Assembly: GCF_016808335.1 (NCBI RefSeq)
Contig: NC_053139.1
Location: 20,336,782 to 20,400,781, forward strand
From: Panicum virgatum
Taxonomy: Eukaryota > Streptophyta > Magnoliopsida > Poales > Poaceae
DNA: 64,000 nucleotides
Reading direction: 5' to 3'
Shown: positions 43,125 through 53,453 of the stretch, piece after piece
Layout: every line of letters begins with the position of its first letter
Numbering within the stretch: the first letter of the stretch is position 1
Program-made: the position numbers and the translations under genes
Notes under the pieces: model-generated
Told to the model about the DNA's origin: nothing
What the model saw: the letters and a program-made list of their open reading frames with translations, nothing else
Database searches by the model: none

Positions 43125-44841
43125 CTTCGGGTCGTGGCAGCTAGACTCCTTCTTACTTGGTCGATGACGAGTTGAGGGTCACTGCGCACGTCATGGCGTT
43201 TGACGCCAAGCTCGATGGCGATGCGGAGGCCACTAAGGAGGGCCTCGTACTCCGCCATATTGTTAGATGTAGGGAAATGCAAGCGTATCACGTACCGCAT
43301 GTGTTCCCCGAGGGGTGAGATGAAGAGGAGACCGGCACCGGCGCCGGTTTTCATCACCGACCCGTTGAAATACATGGTCCAGCATTCGGCCTGGATCTGT
43401 GGTGGGGGTAGCTGAGTGTCCGTCCACTCAGCCATGAAGTCAGCCAAGATTTGGGAATTGATCGCTTTGCGGGGGGCGTAGGTGAGAGTTTCTCCCATCA
43501 GCTCCACAGACCATTTGGCAACTCTACCCTCGGCTTCCCAGTTGCGGACTCTCTCTCCCAAAGGGAAAGACGAGACCATAGTGACGGGATGGGCCTCGAA
43601 GTAGTGGTGCAGCTTGCGCCGAGCCAAAACCACTGCGTAGAGCAGCTTCTGAATCTGCGGATAGCATGTCTTAGTTTTAGACAACACCTCGCTGATGTAG
43701 TACACCGGCCGTTGGACGGACAGGGCATGGCCCTCCTCTTGTCTTTCGACAATGACCACCGCGCTGACCACTTGGGTCGTCGCAGCTACGCATAGAAAGA
43801 GGGGCTCGCCGTCCATGGGTGGTGTGAGAATGGGGGCATGAGTGAGCGATGCCTTTAGCCTGTTGAGGGCTTCTTGGGCTTCGGGGGTCCACGTGAAGTG
43901 CTCGGTTTTCCTCAAGAGTCGATACAGGGGTAAGCCTTTCTCGCCGAGACGCGAGATGAACCGGCTGAGGGACGCTAGGCATCCCATGACCCTCTGTACC
44001 CCCTTTAGGTCTCGGATCGGTCCCATCTGAGTGATGGCTGAGACTTTGTCAGGGTTGGGTCGATGCCCCGCTGGGAGACAATGAAGCCCAAGAGCATGCC
44101 TCGAGGAACCCCGAACACGCACTTCTCGGGGTTGAGTTTTACCCCTTTGGCCCGTAGGCAGTCGAATGCGATCCTGAGATCGGCAACCAGGTAGTCCGCC
44201 TTCCTGGATTTTACAACGATATCGTCGACATATGCCTCTACGTTGCGCCCGAAATGGTCCCCGAAAACGTGGAGCATACACCGCTGATACGTAGCTCCGG
44301 CGTTTCTGAGGCCAAAGGGCATCGTGACATAGCAGTACATGCCGAAAGGTGTGATAAAAGAAGTCGCGAGCTGGTCGGACTCTTTCATCTTGATTTGATG
44401 GTAACCGGAGTAAGCATCAAGAAAGGATAAAAGTTCACACCCCGCAGTAGAATCTACAATCTGATCAATTCGTGGCAAAGGAAAGGGAACCTTCGGACAT
44501 GTCTTATTTAAACTAGTGTAATCTACACACATCCTCCAGTTTCCACTCTTTTTCTTCACTAATACAGGATTAGCTAGCCACTCGGGATGGAATACCTCCT
44601 TGATGAACCCGGCCGCCAGAAGTTTCTGCAACTCCTCGCCAATCGCCCGGCGCTTGAGCTCGTCGAAGCGTCGCAGACGCTGCTTCACCGGCTTGTAGTT
44701 GGGTCGGAAATCAAGGGAGTGCTCGGCGACCCCCCTCGATATGCCAGGCATATCCGAGGGGCTCCACGCAAAGATGTCTGCGTTGGCGCGGAGAAAGTCG
44801 ACGAGCACCACTTCCTATTTGCTGTCGAGGGTAGCGCTGAT
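43070..44841 (-). pseudogene. Gypsy reverse transcriptase and RNase H
   Basis: RT copies the element RNA; RNase H removes the RNA strand. RT motifs on the minus strand include GNWRMCVDYTSLNKTCPK, FLDAYSGYHQI, MPFGLRNAGATYQR and the catalytic AYVDDIVVKS. Frame changes near 44030 lead to the connection and RNase H: WTMYFNGSVMKTGAG then NNMAEYEALLSGL. The first RNase H aspartate of the family DGS motif is Asn here. A TAG lies at 44815 and another frame change near 43145. Confidence 0.92.
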
Positions 44842-45860
44842 CTACAATGCCTTGTCGTCGGAGCGATTCGGGTCGAGGGGCACCTTCTTGATACCCTCGG
44901 CGGGCTCAAAGCTTCCCGCGTGTCGATGCGTGGAGTCCAAGGCCTCGCTTGCCATTTTGTCGAGGGTGGCTACGAGGGCCTCGTCCTCCGCCTGAGCCTC
45001 CGCGTGCTCAACGCATTCGACGTCGCACTCGTAGGCGTGCTCGAACGAAGAGCCGACGGTGATGACGCCCTTCGGACCCGGCATCTTTAGATTGAGGTAG
45101 GTGTAGTTGGGGATGGCCATGAACTTGGCGTAGCAGGGACGACCAAGAATGGCATGATAGGATCCCTGAAACCCCACCACCTCAAAGGTGAGTACTTCCT
45201 TGCAGAAGTTGATTGCCGTGCCGAAGCAGACAGGCAGATCGATCTGGCCGAGGGGTTGGACGCGCTTCCCCGGCGCAACGCCATGAAATGGCGACTTGCT
45301 GGGGCGAAGCTTGTTCAATCCAATCCCCATGAGCTCCAAGGTGTGGGCGTACATGATGTTTAGGCTGCTGCCTCCATCCATAAGCACCTTGGAGAAGCGG
45401 GTGTTGCCGATGATGGGGTCGACAACAAGCGGATACCGTCCCGGGTGCGGGACGTAGTCGGGGTGGTCCTCGCGGCCAAAGGAGATGGTATCCTCCGACC
45501 AGTCGAGGTAGGATGGCGTGGCCTTGGTGACGGAGAAAACTTCCCGGCGCTCACGGTTGCGCTGCCGAGAAGTCATATTCGTCGTTGGTCCTCCAAAGAT
45601 GAAGAAGGCGTTCTCCACTGGGGGGAACTCGTCGTCTCCACCTTTGTCGCCAGCATCCTTTTTCCTGTCCTCGTCACGATGCGCGACGCAGTTGTAGTAT
45701 TTCTTGAGCATCTTGCATTGCTCGAGGGTATGATTGACCGAGCCCTTGTGGTAAGGACACGGCTTCTTAAGCATGTCGTCGAACAGGCCGTCACCGCCTC
45801 GAGGGGGCCTCGAGGTCTTTTGCGGTCCGGGGCAGCAGCGAAGGCCTCCTCGGAGTCCTC
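44842..45860 (-). pseudogene. Gypsy zinc finger and aspartic protease
   Basis: On the minus strand, CPYHKGSVNHTLEQC is the Cys/His-rich motif typical of this group, followed by FIFGGP and, about 80 residues later, the protease site VLMDGGSSLNIMY (the family D-[GS]-[GS] active site). The frame is entered by a shift near 45800 and ends in a TAG at 44842. Spacing to RT is normal for gypsy pol. Confidence 0.88.
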
Positions 45861-45881
45861 TGCCTGCCCCGATCCGCGCTA

Positions 45882-48031
45882 GTTCGGTGGGACCGGCTTC
45901 TTTCCCTTCCTCCCCCGCTTCTGTTTCTTGGCGGGGGCGTTGGGCTTGACGTTGCTGCCCTCCGCGGGTGCATCGTCCTTGCGCTTGCTCGGCTTGTCGT
46001 CGAAGATGGCACCAACAGCCTCCTCGCCGGCGGCGTAGTTGGTGGCAGTGTTGAACAACTCGTTGGTGTTCGCGGGTCGGCTTCTCACGAGCTTGTGCAC
46101 CAGGTTCCTGCACGTCGTACCCTCGAGGAAGGTGTTGATGACCTCGACGTGGGTGACGCTGGGGAGCTCAGTGCATTGCTTGGAGAAATGCCGCACGTAG
46201 TCACGCAGGGACTCGTTGGGCTTCTGACGACACCCTTTGAGGTCCCAGGAGTTCCCAGGGCGCACGTATGTGCCCTGGAAGTTGCCCACGAAGATATTGA
46301 CTAAGTCGGCCCAGTTGTGGATCTGGTCCACGGGCAAGTGCTCGAGCCACGTTCGTGTGGCATCAGCAAGGTGAAGGGGAAGGTTGCGGATGATGACCGT
46401 GTCTTCCGTCACACCGCCTAGATGACACGCTAGGCGGTAATCGTTGAGCTAGACTGCAGGATCGGTCTCGCCCGAGTACTTGACGAGGGTGGTGGGTTGT
46501 CGAAAGCGCGGGGGACAAGAAGCAGTTCGAATCTCCCGGCTAAACACCCGGGTGCCCGGAGGCTCCGGTGACTCACCCCTGTCGTGCTCGGGGTTGAAGC
46601 GTCCTCCTCGTCGAGGGGTGTACTTCCTGCCGCCGACGATGCAGCGGGCGTCGCCGTCTTCGGCGTGCCCGCATGCGTCGTGGACCCGCTCCCTCACGGG
46701 AGGCCTTCTGATGCGGTCGTGCACCGAGGGTGCCTTCGCACCGGGCGCTACGGCTGCCTTGCCCTTCTCTGCAGTGGAGTGTGCACAGAAGCCTCGTGGT
46801 CCTGGCGTGCAGTCCCACCGGGCTGCTCCGGGGCTTTCGAGCGCATACGAGGCGCAGAGCTCTCGGCTTGCTGCACGGCAGCTTGCTCGATGAGCGCCTG
46901 TGCCTCGCAGCGCAGGTTGCGGCGCGAAGGCGTCGATGGCTCGGGCATGGCTTGGAGTAGGTAGGCCACAGTGACGAGTTTTTCGCCTGCCGTCTTCAGT
47001 TCCGGAGGTTTATCGACATTGTCGTCGGCTAGGATGCGTTCCCGGGCAACGCGCGCCGCCGCCTGGGCATGTGCGCCATGTGCGGTGCGCTGCTGCTCGA
47101 GCGCGGTGCGCAGCTCCTGGGTCTGCCGACGCTGCTCGTCGAGCTTGGCTTGGAGCTCTTTGAACTGTGCCTGCTGGGCTTGTCGCGCCGCCGAGCTTGA
47201 CGAAGAAGAAGGGGCCGCAGGTGGCACCACCGATTGGTTCGCCTGGACGTCTGGCCAGCCATCCCTGTCGTCGCCCGGGGCGTTGTCGTTCTGCTCGTCC
47301 GCAAGATCAGCCATGAAGCATTCCCGAGTGGGATTGTACTCCCCCTCACTGGAGTCCTCAGAGCAGGTGAGGCAATAAGCCGTCGCAAGCTGGAACGAGC
47401 GAAATGCGTCGGGGTTGCGGACCCCGGAGTAGTCCTCGGCCTCCTCGGCCGTGAAGTTGTTCATGAAGAAGTGGATGTCGTCGGCGATTGAGCTCGCCGT
47501 TTCGGGGTAGGATTCGTCAGGAGATGATGCGATGAGGTTGCGAATCGACAGAAGATGATGTCCTGGCAGATCCTCATACTCGGTGAAGTTAGTACTGATT
47601 GAAGAGGCGTAGGTGGCAACGTTGCGCATCCCGAACGGGAAGTGCGACGGCAAGGTCGAGCCCCCCCTGGGAGGCTCTAGTGCTGCAGCAGATGATGGTG
47701 CCGGCGCAGATGATGCCGAGGCACGTGATGACGAAGCGGTGGCCCCGTTGGCCGCGATGCTGAGTTGCGACATGCCAGCCTCAACCCACGCGGGGAAGCT
47801 GGGTCGTGACGCACGGCGCCGCTCCGCGCGTGCTTGTCGCGAACAGTGGCCCGAAAGCCTGTTGCGCTGGGCTGGTGAAGTCGGAGTGACGGGGTTGCGT
47901 CTAGGCGAGAGGAGCTCCATGAGGTAACCATTGCCGGTTGCTCTGAACTTAAGACTCCCGAACCAGATCACGAATCCTACTGGGAGCGGATCCGAAACAC
48001 CCAAGGGGTATGGGTTGGATCTGCCCGCCAT
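45882..48031 (-). pseudogene. Gypsy gag
   Basis: The capsid precursor. On the minus strand it starts MAGRSNPYPLGVSDPLPVG at 48031. The N-terminal 400 residues are low complexity with a coiled coil (RQAQQAQFKELQAKLDEQRR). A frame change near 46770 leads to FSREIRTASCPPRFRQPTTL and, after a TAG at 46449, to the retrotransposon gag core with ATRTWLEHLPVDQIHNWADL and ESLRDYVRHFSKQCTELP. A basic tail ends at a TAG (45879). Confidence 0.88.
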
Positions 48032-48079
48032 CCCTGGAGATCAAATGGGAACAAAAGAGAGAAAATGTCACGCAGCGTG

Positions 48080-48099
48080 CCCCTACCTGGCGCGCAAAC
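48080..48099 (-). promoter_or_regulatory. Gypsy primer binding site region
   Basis: Directly inside the 5' LTR on the minus strand is GTTTGCGCGCCAGGTAGGGG. Its position is that of the primer binding site; I cannot name the tRNA with confidence. Confidence 0.5.
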
Positions 48100-49583
48100 T
48101 GTCGGTGCCCTGACCCGGGGGTCCGGATCCTAACTAGTAAATGCTGCGTGTTTCCTCGTCCCAGATGTTGATGCAAGAGGCAACACAGTAACGCACGGGT
48201 TTATCCTGGTTCCGGCCGCGGGGCCTTACGTCCAGCAAAGGGGGTGTGCGAGGGCACTGTATTATCTTGCACCGGAGGTGCCTGTAGTAGGGGGTACAGG
48301 CAAGGCGAGAGAGGGAGGGAAGCTCCTAGGTATCTGCTAGAGGAGGAGCTGACTGAGGCGAGTGCCAATATCGAGTGCTGAGCGTGGTGCTCGTGTGAGG
48401 ATGATCGCGAAAACGTCCAAGGTGACGATGGCCATCCCCCTTAATGGGAGCCCATCTCTTCCTTTTATAGTCACAAGGAAGGACGGTGTACATGCACAGG
48501 GGATCGTGAAAGTCGTCGTCTTCCCCCAAACCGCAGGGGTGCAGTGGTCGAATACTGTAGGAAGTACACTGTGGGTCATGGCGTCGGGCGTGGTAGTCGT
48601 CCTGGATATCGTCCTTGGTCTTGCGGGGATTGCGCCGGCGTCCTGCCAGCCCCAGCGGGCGGCGTGGTCCTCACTGTAGGGTGTATAGTCTTCCAAACGT
48701 GGCGTTCCGTGGGCCCTGCCGGTCAGGGTCCTGCGTGCTCCAGTGGTGGTGAGGCAACCGGCGGTCCCGGACCCCCCTTAATAAAGTGCCGGTGTGCGCA
48801 CTAAGGAGGTCCGAGGGTTGCGTGGCGGTCCTGGACCTCTCGAGGGGGCAGGTCCAGGACTCCGGCTGCGTGTGCTGAGCGTCCCTCCTGGAGGGGCACG
48901 TGGCGTCGCCGGACCCCTTCCCAAGCATGAGGTGGGTCCGGGTCTATGCGTGTGATGAGGTGGAGTCCGGACGGCCGGAGTTGGCAGAATAATACGGGAG
49001 CAGTGCCGAGCGCGTCTCGTCCCGCGTCGCAGGTCTCACATTGCTGCCACAGCATCCGGGATGGCGGAGCAGTGACCGGAGTTGGCGGATGGGAGTTCGG
49101 TCACAGTCACTGTGGGGAATGGCGGCCTGACGCCGTCTGTCCTGAGCACTGGGGAGGAGTGGCTGGCATTCAATGCCTCCGTACGGCGGGCGGTTGAGCG
49201 GCGGGGCCGTTTGTCCCTTACGCCGAGGGGTGGCCTCGAGCGAGGCAGAGATGAGTTACCTGCTCGAGGGAGGTTCGCTGCCCTCGAGCAAGGCGGAGAT
49301 GATTTGCTCGCTCGAGGGTAGATTCGCTACCCTCGAGCGAGGCGGAGATGCGGGGCGCAGTCGAGGGTCCCGATGGGAGCCCTCGAGCGAGGCGGAGGTC
49401 GTCCCGCGGGCCCGAGAGGGGTGCGAATGGGCCGCATGCTGGGCTTCTTTGAGTCCTTTCCTTTCTTCCATATTGGAAGGAGGCCGTGGGCCTTCGTGGG
49501 CCCAGTTGCCTTAACACGTGTTTGCGTTTTTCAGAGTAATTTTAGTACCCCGATTAGGATGTCCTTAATCGTGGTACCCGACA
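48100..49583 (-). repeat. Gypsy 5' LTR (right copy)
   Basis: 1484 bp, the same length as the left copy. On the minus strand a TATAAAAGG box lies at 48461-48469. The upstream part (49220-49400) has four copies of a CCTCGAGCGAGG-type motif, positioned as U3 repeats. Confidence 0.93.
48461..48469 (-). promoter_or_regulatory. Gypsy LTR TATA box
   Basis: CTATAAAAGGAAG on the minus strand is a consensus TATA box, placed for transcription of gag-pol. The same box is kept in the other LTR at 33594-33602. Confidence 0.65.
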
Positions 49584-51083
49584 GGCAGGCTGCTATGTCT
49601 GAGGAGCTCGCTGCACTTGAGCGTATAGGTACTTGGCATATTGTTCCATTATCACCTCATACAGTACCTATTACGTGCAAATGGGTATTCAAAGTTAAAA
49701 CCAAATCTGATGGTTCTATTGAGCGATATAAAGCCCGTTTGGTAGCCAGAGGTTTTCAGCAGACTTAGGGATATGATTATGATGAGAAATTTGCTCCTGT
49801 TGCTCACATGACCACAGTTCGTACTCTGATTGTTGTGGCTGCTTCTAAGTCTCAGAATATCTCCCAAATGGATGTTAAGAATGCTTTTCGTCATGGTGAT
49901 ATACAAGAGGCAGTTTATATGTAGCCACCACCAGGTGTTAATGTACCTTCAGGATATGTTTGCCATCTTCGTCGTGCCTTATATGGTCTTAAACAAGCTC
50001 CACGTGCTTGGTTTGAATGCTTTGTGTCGGTGATTTGAGCTGCTGGTTTCTCACAAAGTGATCGATCATGATCCTGCATTATTTGTTCATCTCTCTCCAC
50101 GTGGGCGTACACTATTGCTTCTATATGTTGATGATATGCTCATTACTAGAGATGATATTGATTGCATTAATCATGTGAAGCAACAACATGGTGAGCAATT
50201 TTAGATGTCTGATTTGGGTCCTCTCATTTATTTCTTAGGGATTGAAGTCTTACATTCTTCCAAAGGCTATTATCTCTCTCAGTCCAAATATATAGAGATC
50301 TTATTGCACGTTCTGATATTACTGATAGTCGGACGGCTGCCACACCTATGGACCTTCATTTGCAGCTTCATCCTATAGATGGTACTTCTCTGGAGGATCT
50401 GCCACGATATCGGCTTATTGTGGGCAACCTTGTTTATCTCACTGTCACCAGACCTGACATTGCTCATGCAGTACATATCTTAAGCCAGTTTGTGAGTGCT
50501 CCAACTTCGATTCACTTCGTTCGGACATTTGCTTCGTGTGCTAAGATACTTGAGGGGGACATCATCTCAGTGTTTATTCTATGCTCATAATAGCCCACTT
50601 TGTCTTCATACCTATTCCGATACCACTTGGACGAGTGATCCAACTAATCGCCATTCTGTCACTGGTTATTGTATTTTTCTTGGACATTCTCCTCTAGCAT
50701 GGAAGTCCAAGAACCAGTCAGCTGTCTCTCGGTCTAGTACCGAGGCAGAACTTCGGGGACTTGCTACCACCACTTCTGAGGTTATATGGCTCCGCTGGTT
50801 ATTAGCTGATTTTGGTGTTTCTTGTGATGCTCCCACACCTCTTCTTTGTGATAATACTGGAGCCATACAGATTGCCAAAGATCCTGTAAAGTATGAGCTT
50901 ACAAAGCATATTGGTGTTGGTGCTTCCTTCACTCGGTCTCATTGTCATCAAAACACAATTGCTCTTCAGTATGTGCCATCAGAACTGCAAGTGGCAAATT
51001 TCTTTACTAAAGCACAAACTCGAGAACAACATCAGTTACATATGCTCAAGTTCAATGCGTCAGATCCTCTATCACTGCCTTGA
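49584..51083 (+). pseudogene. Copia reverse transcriptase and RNase H
   Basis: The sequence resumes the copia frame broken at 33232. RT motifs: CKWVFKVKTKSDGSIERYKA, SQMDVKNAF, ALYGLKQAPRAW and LLYVDDMLIT. RNase H motifs: TYSDTTWTSD, SSTEAELRGL, LLCDNTGAIQIA and KHIGVGASF, where the usual DASF aspartate is Gly. Stops at 49766, 49922 and 50202 are TAG and at 50036 TGA. The reading frame ends TGA at about 51081, directly before the polypurine tract. Confidence 0.9.
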
Positions 51084-51098
51084 GTTTGGGGGGGGGGG

Positions 51099-51225
51099 TG
51101 TTGAGCAATCTATACTAGGCCTATGGCCCATATTCCTCTCTTGGCCCATATGGCCACTATTGTACATATACACACATCAAGGACTCTTGCCTGACCAGAC
51201 TTGGTCATCTTCTCCAAAGGTAACA
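51099..51225 (+). repeat. Copia 3' LTR
   Basis: 127 bp; pairs with 27565-27689 and follows an eleven-G polypurine tract. Confidence 0.9.
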
Positions 51226-51230
51226 GAAGG

Positions 51231-51828
51231 TCAGAAGCTACTTCTCTGGAGCTGGCACCAATCAAAAGACTGGTATGTTCATTGACACCTATGTGTATGC
51301 TTGGTGAATTCATTTGCCTTTTATACCTTACTTTTTTCTATTTTTATTGGTGAATTGAAATATAATGCAATTTGGAACCCAACTCATTAACATTTTATTT
51401 TTATAACTATAATTTTTTTGAGAAAAGGATGTCGAAGGCCTATACCATCTCTACAATCTAGAGCTAGTGCATTCCCAGTTCGGTGCGGGTATCCACGCTG
51501 ACCAGTTAAGAAAAGCCGTTCGATCCGGCGAACTCATAATACTAGCCATTTGATGCGAGATCCTCCCCCAAATTGTTCCTGGACCCAACAGCTGGTGAAC
51601 CTTCATGCTCCGTCTACCCGCTTCTTGCTCCTCTCTCGTTCTCTCCCGTGTCACCCTGCAAACAGTGTGGGTTCCAATAGATTTAATGGGTTGAGTTTTA
51701 ATATGGAGTGTATTTGAGTGAGTTAAAATAGGTTGTATTGTATTAGGTAATAGGGTAGGATGGAGCAGGTTCTATATAAATATGGGTTGGGGTGGGTTGG
51801 GGTGAGTTGAAATTGATCCTTTGTGTAG
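51231..51828. other. Intergenic, nothing recognised
   Basis: AT-rich with short degenerate GGGTTGG/GTGGGTTGG repeats at 51780-51815. No gene is visible. Confidence 0.4.
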
Positions 51829-52404
51829 AGCCGGACCCTGAAAATAAAACCTCGCGTTCACATTATAAATTTTTATCAAAATTGATCGAAATTTGTTGGA
51901 GATCACTCCGTATGACTGGCAGCTACGCTGGTGCAAAACAGTGTGACTAGACCTACACGTGGGCCCTATGTCAATAGCCAGACCCTGGAATTAAAATCTC
52001 AAATTCACACTATAAAATTTTATCAAAATTGACTGAAATTTGTTGGAGATGACTCAGTATGACTGGCTGCTACTCTGTGCAAAGCAATGTGGCTAGACCT
52101 GCACGTGGGCCCCATGTTAAGAGCCGGACCCTGAAATTAAAATCTCGTGTTCACACTATAAAATTTTATCGAAATTGACCAATTTTTTTTGGAGATAACT
52201 CAGTATGACTGACAGCTACTCTGTGCAAAGCAGTGTGGCTAGACCTACACATGGGGCCATGTCAAGAGCCGGACCCTAGAATTAAAACCTCGCATTCACA
52301 CTATAAAATTTTATCGAAATTGACCGAATTGTTTTGAGATGACTCAGTATAATTGGCAGCTACTCTGTGCAAAACAGTGTGACAAAATCTACATTATAGA
52401 TTTT
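51829..52404. repeat. Tandem repeat, four units of about 146 bp
   Basis: Units start with AGCCGGACCCTG or variants at 51829, 51976, 52122 and 52267 (periods 147, 146, 145). Each contains TCACACTATAAAATTTTATC and CAGTATGACTGGCAGCTAC in similar form. Divergence among units is moderate. The array is a small local minisatellite; its source is unknown. Confidence 0.9.
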
Positions 52405-52565
52405 TTTTTGAGAAACGAGTTCTTATTGGGTGATAACCATAATTTGGCTAATAGTTTATTACATTATGAGCTCAAATATTTGGATTGGATTGGTGTGTGG
52501 TCGTAGTGGTTTGGAGTAGAGTGAGGTTATATAATTTCTCTTATGAGAATAGAGTGGTGTGGATT

Positions 52566-53453
52566 TAGTTTAGTTTTTTTTATCGGAGCACACCTGTATT
52601 AAGTTAAGGAAACAATACAAAGTCTAGTACAAATACAGATACGCCCAGGTAGGATACAGAGTAGCTGTTCCACCAAAGTACTTGCAGAAAGGCCCCTTAA
52701 AAAAGAAGAAAATACATTAAGATCCCTGGGACCTCTGCAACTACACGCCTGTGGACGCCGCCGCCACCGGCCGTCGCCGGAGGCTGCCAGAAACAGTCAC
52801 CGCCAACCCCAGGTCGGGAGGAGCTCCATCGCCGCATGGCTTTGAGAAGAACCGCAGTAGAAAAAGCAAACGCTGCAGATCCATCTGTCGGGGGCCCGCC
52901 CCAAGCTCCAGCGACCCTGGACCAAGGCTCGCCGACGGCGACCGCTTCCGCCGAGGGAAGATCGAGCCTGGACCACCCACCAAGGAACCGCCGGACCTCC
53001 AGCTTGCTCTGCACCCTAAAACAAAAGCTTCGTACCTCCACCGCCCACTGGAGCCGAGGAAGAACGAAGACCAGAACCCTGTGCAGGCGCTCCACGCAGG
53101 GAGCACCACCTCCACGGTCTCGCCGCTGGCGCCGGAGTGGAGCACCAACAGGGCGAGGAAGAGACCGAGAGGACGTTATTCCTAGACGACGACGCCGCCG
53201 CCGCCGCCTCGACGCCGCCGCCGGAAACCGAACCCTAGAAGAACTAGTACCTAATCTACACCGCCAGGCAGAGAGACGCCGTTCCCGCACACATCCGAGA
53301 GCCCGAGGGCCACCGGAGGCGGAGGGGAACGGCGACCTCGACGGCGGGAGCACGTGTCGCTCCCCTTTCGCCTCTCTCAGCTATAGCAGGGAGAAGAGAG
53401 GAGAGAGTTCGAGAGAGGTACCGAAGCAGCTTTGGATGATATAGTTTAGTTTT
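52566..53453 (-). mobile_element. LINE-type retroposon, minus orientation, 12-bp TSD
   Basis: TAGTTTAGTTTT flanks the insert at 52566-52577 and 53442-53453. On the minus strand the DNA starts GC-rich (near 53440) and ends AATACAGGTGTGCTCCGATA followed by a short A-run at 52578. No protein domain is kept. The GC-rich half resembles an L1-like 5' region, so this is another internally deleted or non-autonomous LINE. Confidence 0.75.

Larger units (their letters stand above)
33228..49588 (-). mobile_element. Ty3/gypsy LTR retrotransposon, Tat-like lineage, with antisense ORF
   Basis: The element occupies 33233-49583 (16.35 kb). GGCAG is duplicated at 33228-33232 and 49584-49588. Both LTRs are 1484 bp. 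Gag, protease, RT, RNase H and integrase run on the minus strand in gypsy order (integrase after RNase H). A separate multi-exon ORF with a putative gypsy-type transposon domain lies on the plus strand between integrase and the 3' LTR. This arrangement is known in Tat-lineage elements. Stops and frameshifts throughout show that it is no longer autonomous. Confidence 0.93.
27560..51230 (+). mobile_element. Ty1/copia LTR retrotransposon, old, split by two insertions
   Basis: LTRs at 27565-27689 and 51099-51225 begin TGTTAAGCAATC and TGTTGAGCAATC and end GGTAACA; they differ at about six sites by eye. Flanks GAAGC and GAAGG are a near-match target duplication. A run of eleven G before the 3' LTR (51088-51098) is the polypurine tract. 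The gag-pol frame (28124-51083) is interrupted by a solo LTR (30669-33170) and a gypsy element (33233-49583). Without them the element would be about 4.8 kb, normal for copia. Confidence 0.93.

Noticed and set aside
28701..50204. UAG recoding or readthrough in the retrotransposons, given that the stops are nearly all TAG
   Set aside because: Frameshifts and lost catalytic residues accompany the TAGs, and the ancestral codons look like CAG or TGG. CHG deamination explains the pattern more simply.
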